A DNA stretch of 64,000 bases from Planktosalinus sp963977065 (GTDB lineage: Bacteria; Bacteroidota; Bacteroidia; Flavobacteriales; Flavobacteriaceae): the NCBI GenBank assembly GCA_963977065.1, contig CAXBNF010000001.1, forward strand, positions 124,001-188,000, given 5' to 3'. Made by a program: the position numbers and the translations under genes. This document shows positions 8,408 to 16,274 of this stretch, one piece after another. Position 1 is the first letter of the stretch. Each line of letters opens with the position of its first letter. The notes below the pieces were generated by a model, which saw nothing but the letters and a program-made list of their open reading frames with translations, searched no databases and was not told the DNA's origin.

Positions 8408-9151
8408 TTAATGTATTGTGGGCTTTTCTAATTCCTGAAGAATGATATTTCTAACCACATCTTTTACGCTTCTTTTATTCTCTATTGAAACCTGATTAGT
8501 AAAAATAAACCGATGGCTTTTTACTCTCATCCTTCCGGGGCTACCACTAAAGAATGAATAAGAAAATCGTTTTTTATTATCGTGAAAAGTCATGGGAACT
8601 ATGGGGATTTGATGGTCAATGGCGAGTCTAAAAGCCCCATCCTTAAAGGTATCCAAAATGACATTCTCATCCTCTGGCACACCGCCTTCGGGAAAAATAC
8701 AAATACTCAAACCTGCTTTCAAACGCTCCTGAGCTTCGTCAAAAACTTCCTTACGGCTTTTGGCATTGTTCCTGTCAACTAAAATACAGGTGCGTTTATA
8801 AAAAAATCCAAATAAAGGAATTCTACCCAACTCCTTTTTTCCAACAAACACAAATGGGTTTTTCACAGAATAAAGCATCAGCATTATATCTGTCATAGAT
8901 GTATGATTGGCAACAAACATATAGCTTTTCTTTCGCTCTGGGTACTGTTCTTTTCTAACTTTTGGAAAAAAACCCATTCCAAATAAAATGATAGTAGCCC
9001 AAAGTCTTGCAAGCACAAAAAAACCGGGATACCATTCTTTCTTTAAAATACTCACAATGAGAAATGGAAATAAAAGGATAATTGCCAAAGCAATTAAAAA
9101 ATAAAACCAAATGCGCCACAAAGGGATTAAGATGTATTTTCTTAAAATCAT
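8408..9151 (-). CDS. 1-acyl-sn-glycerol-3-phosphate acyltransferase (PlsC family)
   Basis: Inner-membrane acyltransferase that makes phosphatidic acid or acylates a related lipid. It has an N-terminal hydrophobic hairpin (about residues 8-40), the HX4D catalytic motif (NHTSMTD) and the FPEGG substrate motif. Two starts are possible: ATG at 9184 (258 aa) or ATG at 9151 (247 aa). I prefer 9151 because a perfect -7 box (TATTTTTG, minus strand, 9158-9165) lies six bases upstream of it and inside the longer frame, which would give an almost leaderless mRNA. It is transcribed away from trpS across a large palindrome. Confidence 0.88.
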   Translation of the reverse strand: MILRKYILIPLWRIWFYFLIALAIILLFPFLIVSILKKEWYPGFFVLARLWATIILFGMGFFPKVRKEQYPERKKSYMFVANHTSMTDIMLMLYSVKNPFVFVGKKELGRIPLFGFFYKRTCILVDRNNAKSRKEVFDEAQERLKAGLSICIFPEGGVPEDENVILDTFKDGAFRLAIDHQIPIVPMTFHDNKKRFSYSFFSGSPGRMRVKSHRFIFTNQVSIENKRSVKDVVRNIILQELEKPTIH

Positions 9152-9188
9152 AGACCTCAAAAATACACAATTGTATTGAGCCATATAA

Positions 9189-9350
9189 TGAACTTATCTT
9201 GACTTTTTTCAATTGGTTAAAAAATTGCCATTTTAAGCCTGCTTTTCGTCATTTTTTCCTTCCGTAGCTCTGCTATGCAACTCAAAATTTCCTCAATCAG
9301 GCTTAAAATAGCTAATTTTCACTTCAATCAAAAAAGTCAAGATGAGTTCA
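9189..9350. repeat. 162-bp imperfect palindrome between plsC and trpS
   Basis: Two 53-bp arms (9189-9241 and 9298-9350) are inverted copies with 42 of 53 positions matching and no gaps, around a 56-bp centre. The ends (TGAACT.ATCTTGACTTTTTT) and the inner parts (.ATTTTAAGCCTG) match best; the middle of each arm has drifted. The element fills most of the divergent intergenic region and ends just before the trpS -7 box. No transposase or clear target duplication is visible. It could be a MITE-like element, a palindromic intergenic repeat, or a pair of mirrored regulatory sites. Confidence 0.7.
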
Positions 9351-9361
9351 AACAAAAAAAG

Positions 9362-9369
9362 TACCTTTG
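9362..9369 (+). promoter_or_regulatory. trpS promoter -7 element
   Basis: TACCTTTG, a perfect TAnnTTTG match, lies 29 bp before the trpS ATG and 11 bp after the palindrome. No clear TTTG is seen at the -33 position. Confidence 0.45.
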
Positions 9370-9398
9370 TTTCAATTCTTTTTTAGATATAAATTACC

Positions 9399-10367
9399 AT
9401 GGCACGAATATTAACAGGCATACAAAGCACAGGCACTCCACACCTTGGAAACATACTGGGAGCTATTGTTCCCGCTATAGAAATGGCCAATCAGCCGGAA
9501 AACGATAGTTACTTGTTTATAGCAGATATGCATTCACTCACACAAATTAAAGACCCTAAAACTTTACGTGAAAACACCTATAGTGTTGCTGCTACTTGGC
9601 TTGCCTTTGGGCTTGACATCGATAAAACGGTGTTTTACAGACAAAGCGACATCCCACAAGTAACAGAGCTTTCCTGGTATTTGAGTTGCATGTTTCCTTA
9701 TCAAAGGCTCACTCTTGCACACTCATTTAAAGACAAGGCAGACCGTCTTGAAGATGTCAATGCCGGTTTGTTTACCTATCCCATGTTGATGGCAGCAGAT
9801 ATTTTATTGTATGATGCAGAATTTGTTCCAGTGGGAAAAGACCAACTTCAACACCTTGAAATGACTCGTGATGTTGCCTCTCGTTTTCACGCAAAATATG
9901 GTGAAACTTTTGTTTTACCCGAAGCAAAAGTGCAGGAAGAAAGTATGTATGTTCCCGGGACTGATGGTGCTAAAATGAGCAAATCTAAAGAAAATACGAT
10001 CAACCTCTTTTTGCCTGAAAAGCAGTTACGAAAGCAAATTATGAGTATTGAAACAGACAGTACTCCACTAGAAGAACCCAAAAACCCTGATACATGCAAT
10101 GTATTTGCTTTGTATAAATTGCTTGCTTCAAAAGAGGAAATAGCGGATATGAGGGCAAACTATACCGGCGGAAATTATGGATATGGCCATGCCAAACAAT
10201 CGCTCTATGAATTGATGCTAACTCGTTTTGAAAAACAAAGAACTCGATTTAATTACTTGATGCAAAACAAACCGGAACTTGAAAACACACTTCAACTGGG
10301 ATCAAAAAAAGCTTCGGTAGTTGCAAATGAAGTTTTACTAAAAGTCAGAAAAAAAGTGGGGTTTTAG
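9399..10367 (+). CDS. trpS: Tryptophan--tRNA ligase
   Basis: Class I aminoacyl-tRNA synthetase charging tRNA-Trp. At 322 aa it has the usual bacterial length. The HIGH-type motif is HLGN near residue 15 (TGTPHLGN), the KMSKS loop is present (GAKMSKS), and the substrate-binding region MLMAADILLYDAEFVPVGKDQ is intact. Stand-alone gene with its own -7 box, divergent from plsC and convergent with the T9SS cargo gene. Confidence 0.97.
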   Translation: MARILTGIQSTGTPHLGNILGAIVPAIEMANQPENDSYLFIADMHSLTQIKDPKTLRENTYSVAATWLAFGLDIDKTVFYRQSDIPQVTELSWYLSCMFPYQRLTLAHSFKDKADRLEDVNAGLFTYPMLMAADILLYDAEFVPVGKDQLQHLEMTRDVASRFHAKYGETFVLPEAKVQEESMYVPGTDGAKMSKSKENTINLFLPEKQLRKQIMSIETDSTPLEEPKNPDTCNVFALYKLLASKEEIADMRANYTGGNYGYGHAKQSLYELMLTRFEKQRTRFNYLMQNKPELENTLQLGSKKASVVANEVLLKVRKKVGF

Positions 10368-10378
10368 AAGCAATAAAA

Positions 10379-10405
10379 AAACCTCTCAGTTAAACTGAGA
10401 GGTTT
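10379..10405. terminator. Hairpin between convergent trpS and cargo-protein gene
   Basis: Near-perfect inverted repeat AAACCTCTCAGTT / AACTGAGAGGTTT. The run of A residues at 10375-10381 becomes a T-run on the minus strand, so it is strongest as the terminator of the gene ending at 10435, and weaker for trpS. Confidence 0.65.
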
Positions 10406-10434
10406 AAACAATTATTATAAGGGGATGAGTGTTT

Positions 10435-11466
10435 TTATCTTTTTACGATATTAAAACTTCCCACAGTACCGTTAACGGTAGCTTTCATTACATACATTCC
10501 GGTGCTTAAACCAGACATATCAACTTTAGCATTGATATTTCCCGGTGCAACAGTAATTAATTCCTGACCCAAAACATTGAAGATAGAAACGCTCTCAATG
10601 TTTGCTTTTGCATTTATGTTCAAGATGTTTGTAGTTGGGTTAGGGTAGTAGCTAAAGCCTTCAAAAGAATTGTCTACAAGACTTAAAACAGTTCCGGTTA
10701 CTTCAAAAGGAAGACCTTGTGGGTCGGCATTAGGTCCAGAATCCAATAAATCTTGCCAAACACCTGCAATAGATTGCTTAGCATTTCCAGTATTTGCTTG
10801 TCCTAATATAGCAATTGGTGGTGCCCAAGGTCCAGAAGCAAGAGAACCATCAGCATCCCAATCAAACCAATAGGTTCCGGGAGCCAATGTTAAACCAGGC
10901 GTCTCAACAGTGTTTATCATAATTGGACGGTCTGTGTTTGCTTCATTTCCTTCAGAAGCTCTGTAGGCTCCACTCCACTCTGTATTGATCATAGCACTGA
11001 TAGCATCATCTCCAAAGATTACACTACTTGCAGGATCAGATGGGTCACCATCCCAAACTAACAAGGTCACACCTAACATAGTAGATGTAGTTGTAGATCC
11101 GGTTTGGTATGCATAGAAGTCAATTGAAGTAACTTCAACGTTATCAGTTAATTCCCAGTCGTCTGCAACTCTATTTCCGGCAGAAGTCTGATGACCAGCC
11201 CCAAGAGTGTTCATTCCTAAGGTAGTTGTCTGTAATAAACTTAAATCTGCTCCTCCAGAGCCTCCACCTGCAACACTAAAATACGGACCATTTGAGTAAA
11301 TAACACCACCAGCTACTTGATAGTTTGTGCCAGTATTAATAACTTCTGTGTTTCCAGGTGCCGGGTTTTGATTGTAGTTTGGATCAATCTCAGCTTGTTG
11401 AGCAGTCATTTGCCCCGCAAAGGCTAATACTGCAATTGAAAATAAAGATAAAGTAATTTTTTTCAT
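10435..11466 (-). CDS. Secreted protein with type IX secretion type A sorting domain
   Basis: 343-aa exported protein. Residues 1-22 form a signal peptide ending near TAQQ. The middle is a Gly/Thr/Asp-rich beta-type domain with no catalytic motif I recognise. The last 80 residues are a T9SS type A C-terminal signal (FSYYPNPTTNILNI, then SIFNVLGQEL, GMYVMKATVNG, ending NIVKR), which routes it through the outer membrane by the Por secretion system. Single gene with a strong terminator after it. Function unknown beyond secretion. Confidence 0.87.
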   Translation of the reverse strand: MKKITLSLFSIAVLAFAGQMTAQQAEIDPNYNQNPAPGNTEVINTGTNYQVAGGVIYSNGPYFSVAGGGSGGADLSLLQTTTLGMNTLGAGHQTSAGNRVADDWELTDNVEVTSIDFYAYQTGSTTTSTMLGVTLLVWDGDPSDPASSVIFGDDAISAMINTEWSGAYRASEGNEANTDRPIMINTVETPGLTLAPGTYWFDWDADGSLASGPWAPPIAILGQANTGNAKQSIAGVWQDLLDSGPNADPQGLPFEVTGTVLSLVDNSFEGFSYYPNPTTNILNINAKANIESVSIFNVLGQELITVAPGNINAKVDMSGLSTGMYVMKATVNGTVGSFNIVKR

Positions 11467-11530
11467 AATGTTTAAATGTTTGATTAATAAGAGTAAAAGT
11501 AATAAATATTTCTTTTAGTTCTTAATTTTT

Positions 11531-12643
11531 TTAATTTAATTCAAAAGACTTGCCTGGCAGTTGCTTAACCAACCCTTTTAACTCGAGGTCAAAAAGTAAT
11601 GTAGTAGCCTTAAAAATGGGCATTTTGCAATCATAAGCAATTGTGTCGAGATGGGCTTTGGAGTTTTCTTTCAAATAGTTAAAAATAACTTTTTCGTCGT
11701 TATTAAGCTCAACAAAAAGCTGTTTTTGAATCACTTTAGGTCTAGTTTCATCTAGTTGCCAGTTTAAAATATAGATTAAATCTGCTGCAGAGGTTAATAA
11801 ATGAGCGCGTTGTGTTTTAATAAGGTTGTTGCAGCCTTTACTTTGACTATCATTTACCCTGCCTGGTACAGCAAAAACATCTCTATTGTATGAATTGGCA
11901 AGTTCTGCTGTGACCAAACTTCCTCCTTTTTCTGCAGACTCTATAACTAGGGTCGCTTCAGAAATGCCTGCTATGATGCGATTGCGTTTTAAAAAATTGG
12001 TTCTGTCAAAATCGTCACTACTCCAGAACTCCGTTATAAAACCTCCATGATGGGCAACTTCTTTAACATACCTTTTATGTGTTTTTGGGTATATTTGATC
12101 CAGCCCATGGGCAAGGCAGGCAATGGTTTGCAAACCATTTTTAATAGCCGCTTTATGCGCTGTTATATCAACACCATAAGCAAAGCCAGAGACAATGATA
12201 GGGTCAAGCGGCGCTAACTCTTCTATCAATTGCTCACAAAAAGCACTCCCATAACTTGTGACTTTTCGGGTCCCCACTACACTGATAATTCGCTTTTTGT
12301 TTAGATTGATGTTTCCTCTTTGAAAAAAGAGTATAGGCCCATCAATACAGTGTTTGAGTTTTTCAGGGTAATCTTCGTCTTTAAAAAAACAGGTTTTAAT
12401 TTTATTTTCTTCAATAAATTGAATTTCTTCTTCCGCTAAAGCGAAAAAATCTTTGCTCCCTAAGTCTTTTAACTTTAGAGTTCCTATTCCATCAATTTTA
12501 AGCAAATTGCTTTTTTTCTCCTTGAAAACAGCTTCAGGGCTTCCCGCTTTTTGAATTAACTTCTTTGCTGAGGCATCTCCCAAATTGGGCACTTTTTGCA
12601 AAACAAGAGTATAAAATAAATCGTCTTTTGTCACAATTTCCAT
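11531..12643 (-). CDS. dprA: DNA-processing protein DprA
   Basis: 370-aa DprA/Smf family protein, which protects incoming single-stranded DNA and loads RecA during natural transformation; also widespread in species not known to be transformable. It has an N-terminal helix-hairpin-helix-like region (VPNLGDASAKKL; IDGIGTLKL), the Rossmann core (SVVGTRKVTSYG, VSGFAYGVDITAHKAA, ESAEKGGSLVTAELA), and a C-terminal winged-helix part (about 310-370, ending LPGKSFELN). Single gene on the minus strand, divergent from the HU/SPOR gene. Confidence 0.94.
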   Translation of the reverse strand: MEIVTKDDLFYTLVLQKVPNLGDASAKKLIQKAGSPEAVFKEKKSNLLKIDGIGTLKLKDLGSKDFFALAEEEIQFIEENKIKTCFFKDEDYPEKLKHCIDGPILFFQRGNINLNKKRIISVVGTRKVTSYGSAFCEQLIEELAPLDPIIVSGFAYGVDITAHKAAIKNGLQTIACLAHGLDQIYPKTHKRYVKEVAHHGGFITEFWSSDDFDRTNFLKRNRIIAGISEATLVIESAEKGGSLVTAELANSYNRDVFAVPGRVNDSQSKGCNNLIKTQRAHLLTSAADLIYILNWQLDETRPKVIQKQLFVELNNDEKVIFNYLKENSKAHLDTIAYDCKMPIFKATTLLFDLELKGLVKQLPGKSFELN

Positions 12644-12704
12644 TTGAGTATGTTATAAAAGTACAAGAAAAATTGAATTGTTAAAAACTTATGCAATTGT
12701 ATAT

Positions 12705-12733
12705 TTTGAAAGTGGAAAAAAACAGTAAATTTG
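12705..12733 (+). promoter_or_regulatory. Consensus promoter of the HU/SPOR gene
   Basis: TTTG (12705-12708), 17 bp, then TAAATTTG (12726-12733). The ATG follows six bases after the -7 box, so the transcript should have almost no leader. Confidence 0.6.
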
Positions 12734-12739
12734 TTTAAA

Positions 12740-13663
12740 ATGAATTTATCTAATTACATAAGCGATTTACTATACAGGTATGAATGTATCATCCTACCGG
12801 GCTTGGGTGCTTTTTTAACCCAAAATAAGCCGGCATTTATTGATGACAAAACAAATACATTTTTCCCGCCAGCAAAAACCCTCTCTTTTAACAGACATTT
12901 ACAGACCAATGATGGTTTGCTTGCAAATCATATTGCCAAAACTGAAAATATTACCTATGAAGCTGCACTTTTTCGCCTTAGAGCGGAAGTAAAAACGCTC
13001 AAAAGGAAACTGGAAAATGGAGAGATTGTTTTAATTCCAAATATAGGCTCGCTTAAAACAAATAAGAATTCCTATCTTGAATTTATTCCTGCAACCTCAT
13101 CAAATTTTCTTACCGAAGCTTTTGGATTAAGTTCATTTGTTTCTTCAAAAGTTGAAAGGGAAATTCAAAAGAAAAAAGTGGAAGACTCTATGCTACTTTT
13201 TACCCCTCAAAAAAGAAGTATTCCTTATTTAAAATATGCCGCCATTGGGTTGCTTGCCATTGGTTTGTCAAGTATGGGAGGCCTTTATTTATATAATTCT
13301 CAAGTAACTCAGCACAATATCGTTGAAAAGCAAAAGGCAAATTCGTTGATGGAAAATCAAATTCAACAAGCCACTTTTGTAGTAAACACTCCTCTACCAC
13401 CTCTCACCCTTGGAGTAAAAAAACCTGAAGGTAATTATCATCTCATAGCGGGAGCTTTTAGAATGGAAGAAAATGCACTTAGCAAAATTGAACAACTTAA
13501 AGAAAAAGGGTATCCGGCAAGAAGCATTGGCATTAATAAATATGGTCTTCATCAGGTAGTTTACAACAGCTTTGAGAACAAAAATGATGCACTCACTGAA
13601 TTGCGTAATGTAAAACGTAACGAAAATCAGGATGCTTGGTTACTGGTTCTGGAATTGGACTAA
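12740..13663 (+). CDS. HU-CCDC81-like and SPOR domain membrane protein
   Basis: 307-aa protein. The N-terminal half (1-130) matches the Bacteroidota HU-CCDC81 pair of domains (YISDLLYRYECIILPGLGAF; LIPNIGSLKTNKNSYLEF), related in fold to HU DNA-binding proteins. One membrane segment follows at about 167-188, then a periplasmic linker and a C-terminal SPOR domain (about 225-300; YHLIAGAFRMEENA ... WLLVLELD) that in other proteins binds denuded glycan at division sites. I chose ATG 12740 over TTG 12731 because the -7 box overlaps the TTG. It may link a cytoplasmic partner to septal peptidoglycan; inferred. Confidence 0.82.
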   Translation: MNLSNYISDLLYRYECIILPGLGAFLTQNKPAFIDDKTNTFFPPAKTLSFNRHLQTNDGLLANHIAKTENITYEAALFRLRAEVKTLKRKLENGEIVLIPNIGSLKTNKNSYLEFIPATSSNFLTEAFGLSSFVSSKVEREIQKKKVEDSMLLFTPQKRSIPYLKYAAIGLLAIGLSSMGGLYLYNSQVTQHNIVEKQKANSLMENQIQQATFVVNTPLPPLTLGVKKPEGNYHLIAGAFRMEENALSKIEQLKEKGYPARSIGINKYGLHQVVYNSFENKNDALTELRNVKRNENQDAWLLVLELD

Positions 13664-13722
13664 CACACCTATTTTCCCCCTATTATTTTTTCAATTTTTT
13701 ATCACTTAACTTTAAAAGACAG

Positions 13723-13730
13723 TATCTTTG
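13723..13730 (+). promoter_or_regulatory. Thioesterase gene -7 element
   Basis: TATCTTTG, a perfect TAnnTTTG match, 14 bp before the ATG. No convincing TTTG is visible at -33. Confidence 0.4.
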
Positions 13731-13744
13731 CATAAAAATTTTCT

Positions 13745-14254
13745 ATGCAATCAAAAACTCCCAAAGATACACTTACCATACTCACAGATATGGTCCTTCC
13801 CAGTGAAACTAACCCAATTGGAAATATGTTTGGTGGCGAATTACTTGCACGTATGGATCGCGCCGCAAGTATTAGCGCCCGAAGACATTCTCGTCGCATA
13901 GTGGTGACCGCTTCTGTTAATCATGTTGCCTTTAATAAAATGATTCCCGTGGGTAGCGTTGTTACCGTGGAGGCTAAAGTATCTCGCGCTTTTAAAACCT
14001 CTATGGAAGTCTATATGGATGTTTGGATTGAAGACCGCGAAAGTGGTAACAGATCAAAAGCAAACGAAGCGATTTATACTTTTGTTGCCGTAGATGAAAT
14101 GGGCACGCCAATGGAAGTTCCTGAAATAATTCCTGAAACCGATTTAGAAAAAGAACGTTTTGTAGCAGCCTTACGGCGAAAACAACTCAGCCTTGTACTT
14201 GCCGGAAAAATGAAGCCTAAAGATGCCACAGAACTGAAAGCATTATTTATGTAA
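13745..14254 (+). CDS. Acyl-CoA thioesterase, hotdog fold
   Basis: 169-aa single-hotdog-domain thioesterase of the acyl-CoA hydrolase family (cytosolic, YciA/BFIT-like). The family motifs are PIGNMFGGELLARMDRAASISARRH near the start and VNHVAFNKMIPVG followed by VTVEAKVSRAFKTSMEV. It should hydrolyse acyl-CoA to free acid and CoA; chain-length preference cannot be read. Single gene with its own -7 box; it converges with the EnvC-like gene, leaving a 3-bp gap between stops. Confidence 0.9.
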   Translation: MQSKTPKDTLTILTDMVLPSETNPIGNMFGGELLARMDRAASISARRHSRRIVVTASVNHVAFNKMIPVGSVVTVEAKVSRAFKTSMEVYMDVWIEDRESGNRSKANEAIYTFVAVDEMGTPMEVPEIIPETDLEKERFVAALRRKQLSLVLAGKMKPKDATELKALFM

Positions 14255-14257
14255 AAA

Positions 14258-15490
14258 TTACATTTGATAAACCCAATCTGCCGGGTTTAATTTATTTGTG
14301 TTCTGAAAAATCAGGAATTTGAGTATGGTTTTTCCGGTGATTTGATTTGTATAAACCCTTCCTATCTCTTGTCTGGTAGTTACTTTGTCTCCACGTTTTA
14401 CATACACCTCATCCACATTTTGATAGACCGTGATGTAATCGCCATGTCTAATTTGCACCGCTTTATTGGCACCTCTAATCACAGTAACTGCCAGCACTTC
14501 GCCTTCAAAGGCTGAACGGGCTTTGGCGCCTTCATCAGTTGCAATTTCTACACCGCTGCTATAGGTTTTGATGTTAGGAAGTGTGGGGTGTTGTGTGGTT
14601 CCAAATCGCGTAACAACAACACCTCGCTCTACAGGCCAGGGAAGTTTTCCTTTATTGCCTGTAAAATTTGCTGCAAGTGCTTTTGCCTCAGCAGTCATAG
14701 CAAAGGTTGTACTTGTTCTTTCTTTCTTAGTAACCCCGGTTGCCTTGTTTGATTCTGCAATTGCTGCTTTAATTAAATCTTCAATTTGCTTATCGATTGC
14801 GGCTGCTACCCGCTGTCTTTCTCTTATTTGTGCTGTGTACTTGCTTTCGTCTTTTTTAAGTGTGCTCATCAATGCTTCCTGTTGTTTGCGTTCTTCCTGT
14901 AATTGATTGCGAGCAACTCTGTTTTCTTCTATAAGCACTTGTTTTTCTTTTTGCTGAACAATCAGATTTTCATTCAATTCCTGAAGCTCTTGTGTTTTTT
15001 GTTGTATTTCCTCTCCTTGTTTTTTTCTGTGATTGGCATATTGTTGCATATATTGAACCCGCTTGTATGCTTGTAAAAAACTTTCAGAGGAAAGTAAAAA
15101 CATCACCCTGCTTTGATCAGATTTGCTTTTATAAGTTCTCACAATCAATTTTGCATAATCGTCTTTTAATGTTTGAAGGTCTTTTCGCAACTGGTCAATC
15201 TTTGACATATTAAAATTAATCTCTCGCGAAATAAGATTGGCTTGCTGATTGGTTACTTTAATTAAATTTTCCCTGGCTTGTATGCGACTGGAAATGTTTT
15301 CAACCTCGGTGAGTACAGACTTTTCTTTCTTTTTTGTTGAAAAAAGCAAGTTGTTGATTTGTTTTATTTCCTCTTGTATTTGCAATCGTTGCTGTTCAAG
15401 TTCGGCTTGTTTGTCAGTTTGAGATAAAAGCATTTGCCCTGTTAAAAACAGCATTCCAAAAATCAAAAAAGCTCTTATCACTACACTCAT
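14258..15490 (-). CDS. EnvC-like murein hydrolase activator with degenerate LytM domain
   Basis: 410-aa periplasmic protein with a signal peptide (1-23), a long coiled coil (about 25-250, Gln/Glu/Lys-rich) and a C-terminal M23/LytM domain (about 290-410). The zinc-site residues are gone: the usual HxxxD reads SSGVE, the central YxH reads YQN, and the HxH near the end reads LKF. E. coli EnvC is likewise catalytically dead and activates amidases, so activation rather than cleavage is the likely role. Last gene of the dut/nucleotidyltransferase/TPR/DUF4292 run; its ATG overlaps the DUF4292 stop by one base. Confidence 0.88.
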   Translation of the reverse strand: MSVVIRAFLIFGMLFLTGQMLLSQTDKQAELEQQRLQIQEEIKQINNLLFSTKKKEKSVLTEVENISSRIQARENLIKVTNQQANLISREINFNMSKIDQLRKDLQTLKDDYAKLIVRTYKSKSDQSRVMFLLSSESFLQAYKRVQYMQQYANHRKKQGEEIQQKTQELQELNENLIVQQKEKQVLIEENRVARNQLQEERKQQEALMSTLKKDESKYTAQIRERQRVAAAIDKQIEDLIKAAIAESNKATGVTKKERTSTTFAMTAEAKALAANFTGNKGKLPWPVERGVVVTRFGTTQHPTLPNIKTYSSGVEIATDEGAKARSAFEGEVLAVTVIRGANKAVQIRHGDYITVYQNVDEVYVKRGDKVTTRQEIGRVYTNQITGKTILKFLIFQNTNKLNPADWVYQM

Positions 15491-16266
15491 TAATCTATAG
15501 TTATTTCTTGATAGCCTCTGGGAATTCTGAACGGAAAAGTCACCACAGGATTAACATCAATGTTTCTGTAATCAAGTATTATTCTTGTTTGCCTGCTTTG
15601 CTCAATGGCGTTTAATCTTATTTCTTTTGGATAAATATGATTTCCCGCTTCTTGATAAGATATATAATCTACAGTAAGAACACGTTGCTCGTTTGGTTGT
15701 GCTACTTGTTGTGATGCCATTCTAAAATTTGCTGGATTTAGCAAAAAAATATGTTGAAATAATTCCTCTTGTTTTTTTGGCGTAAGCTTGTAATTAATAT
15801 CTGTTAAAGAAACCAAATAATTTTTATCATTCAAATGAAAAACTGCATTACCTAATAAAATATTTTGTGCCATTTCAAAATCAATGTCCACTCCCAGCCA
15901 GCGACTCAATAAGCTGAAATCTCCATCAAAATACGTTTTGTCTATGGTTTCATAATAGCTCACTTTTTCTGGAGTGATGAGCAGCTTTGCCATTGTGATT
16001 CCTAAAATTGAAGCACTTACCCATATGTTTTCATCCTTTTGCATTCGTAAACTTACGGTGACGCTTTGCGAAGTATCTCCGTCATCATAATTCACTTGAA
16101 CCCTTGATGCTATAGTTTTAAAGCGCGCTTCACTTTTTTTATGAAGGTCAATTAATTCCTTCGCGCTTATTCCTTTGTCAAGGGCTGTTGAAGCTTTTCT
16201 GGATGTGCCACAAGATAGTAGGAGTGTGCTTAGAAAAATAACCGTTGCAGCTTTAAAAAAGTTCAT
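15490..16266 (-). CDS. DUF4292 lipoprotein
   Basis: 258-aa lipoprotein with signal peptide and lipobox LLLSC (Cys19). The mature part is beta-rich and matches the DUF4292 family found next to EnvC in Bacteroidota. The fold is reminiscent of LolA/LolB-type lipid or lipoprotein carriers, but that is inference. It lies 8 bp after the TPR gene and overlaps the EnvC start by one base, so expression is probably coupled to peptidoglycan remodelling. Confidence 0.85.
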   Translation of the reverse strand: MNFFKAATVIFLSTLLLSCGTSRKASTALDKGISAKELIDLHKKSEARFKTIASRVQVNYDDGDTSQSVTVSLRMQKDENIWVSASILGITMAKLLITPEKVSYYETIDKTYFDGDFSLLSRWLGVDIDFEMAQNILLGNAVFHLNDKNYLVSLTDINYKLTPKKQEELFQHIFLLNPANFRMASQQVAQPNEQRVLTVDYISYQEAGNHIYPKEIRLNAIEQSRQTRIILDYRNIDVNPVVTFPFRIPRGYQEITID

Positions 16267-16274
16267 ACAGAGAT

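Noticed and set aside
9275..9508. 77-codon frame crossing the palindrome into trpS
   Set aside because: It runs out of frame into trpS and is made largely of palindrome sequence; no protein-like features.
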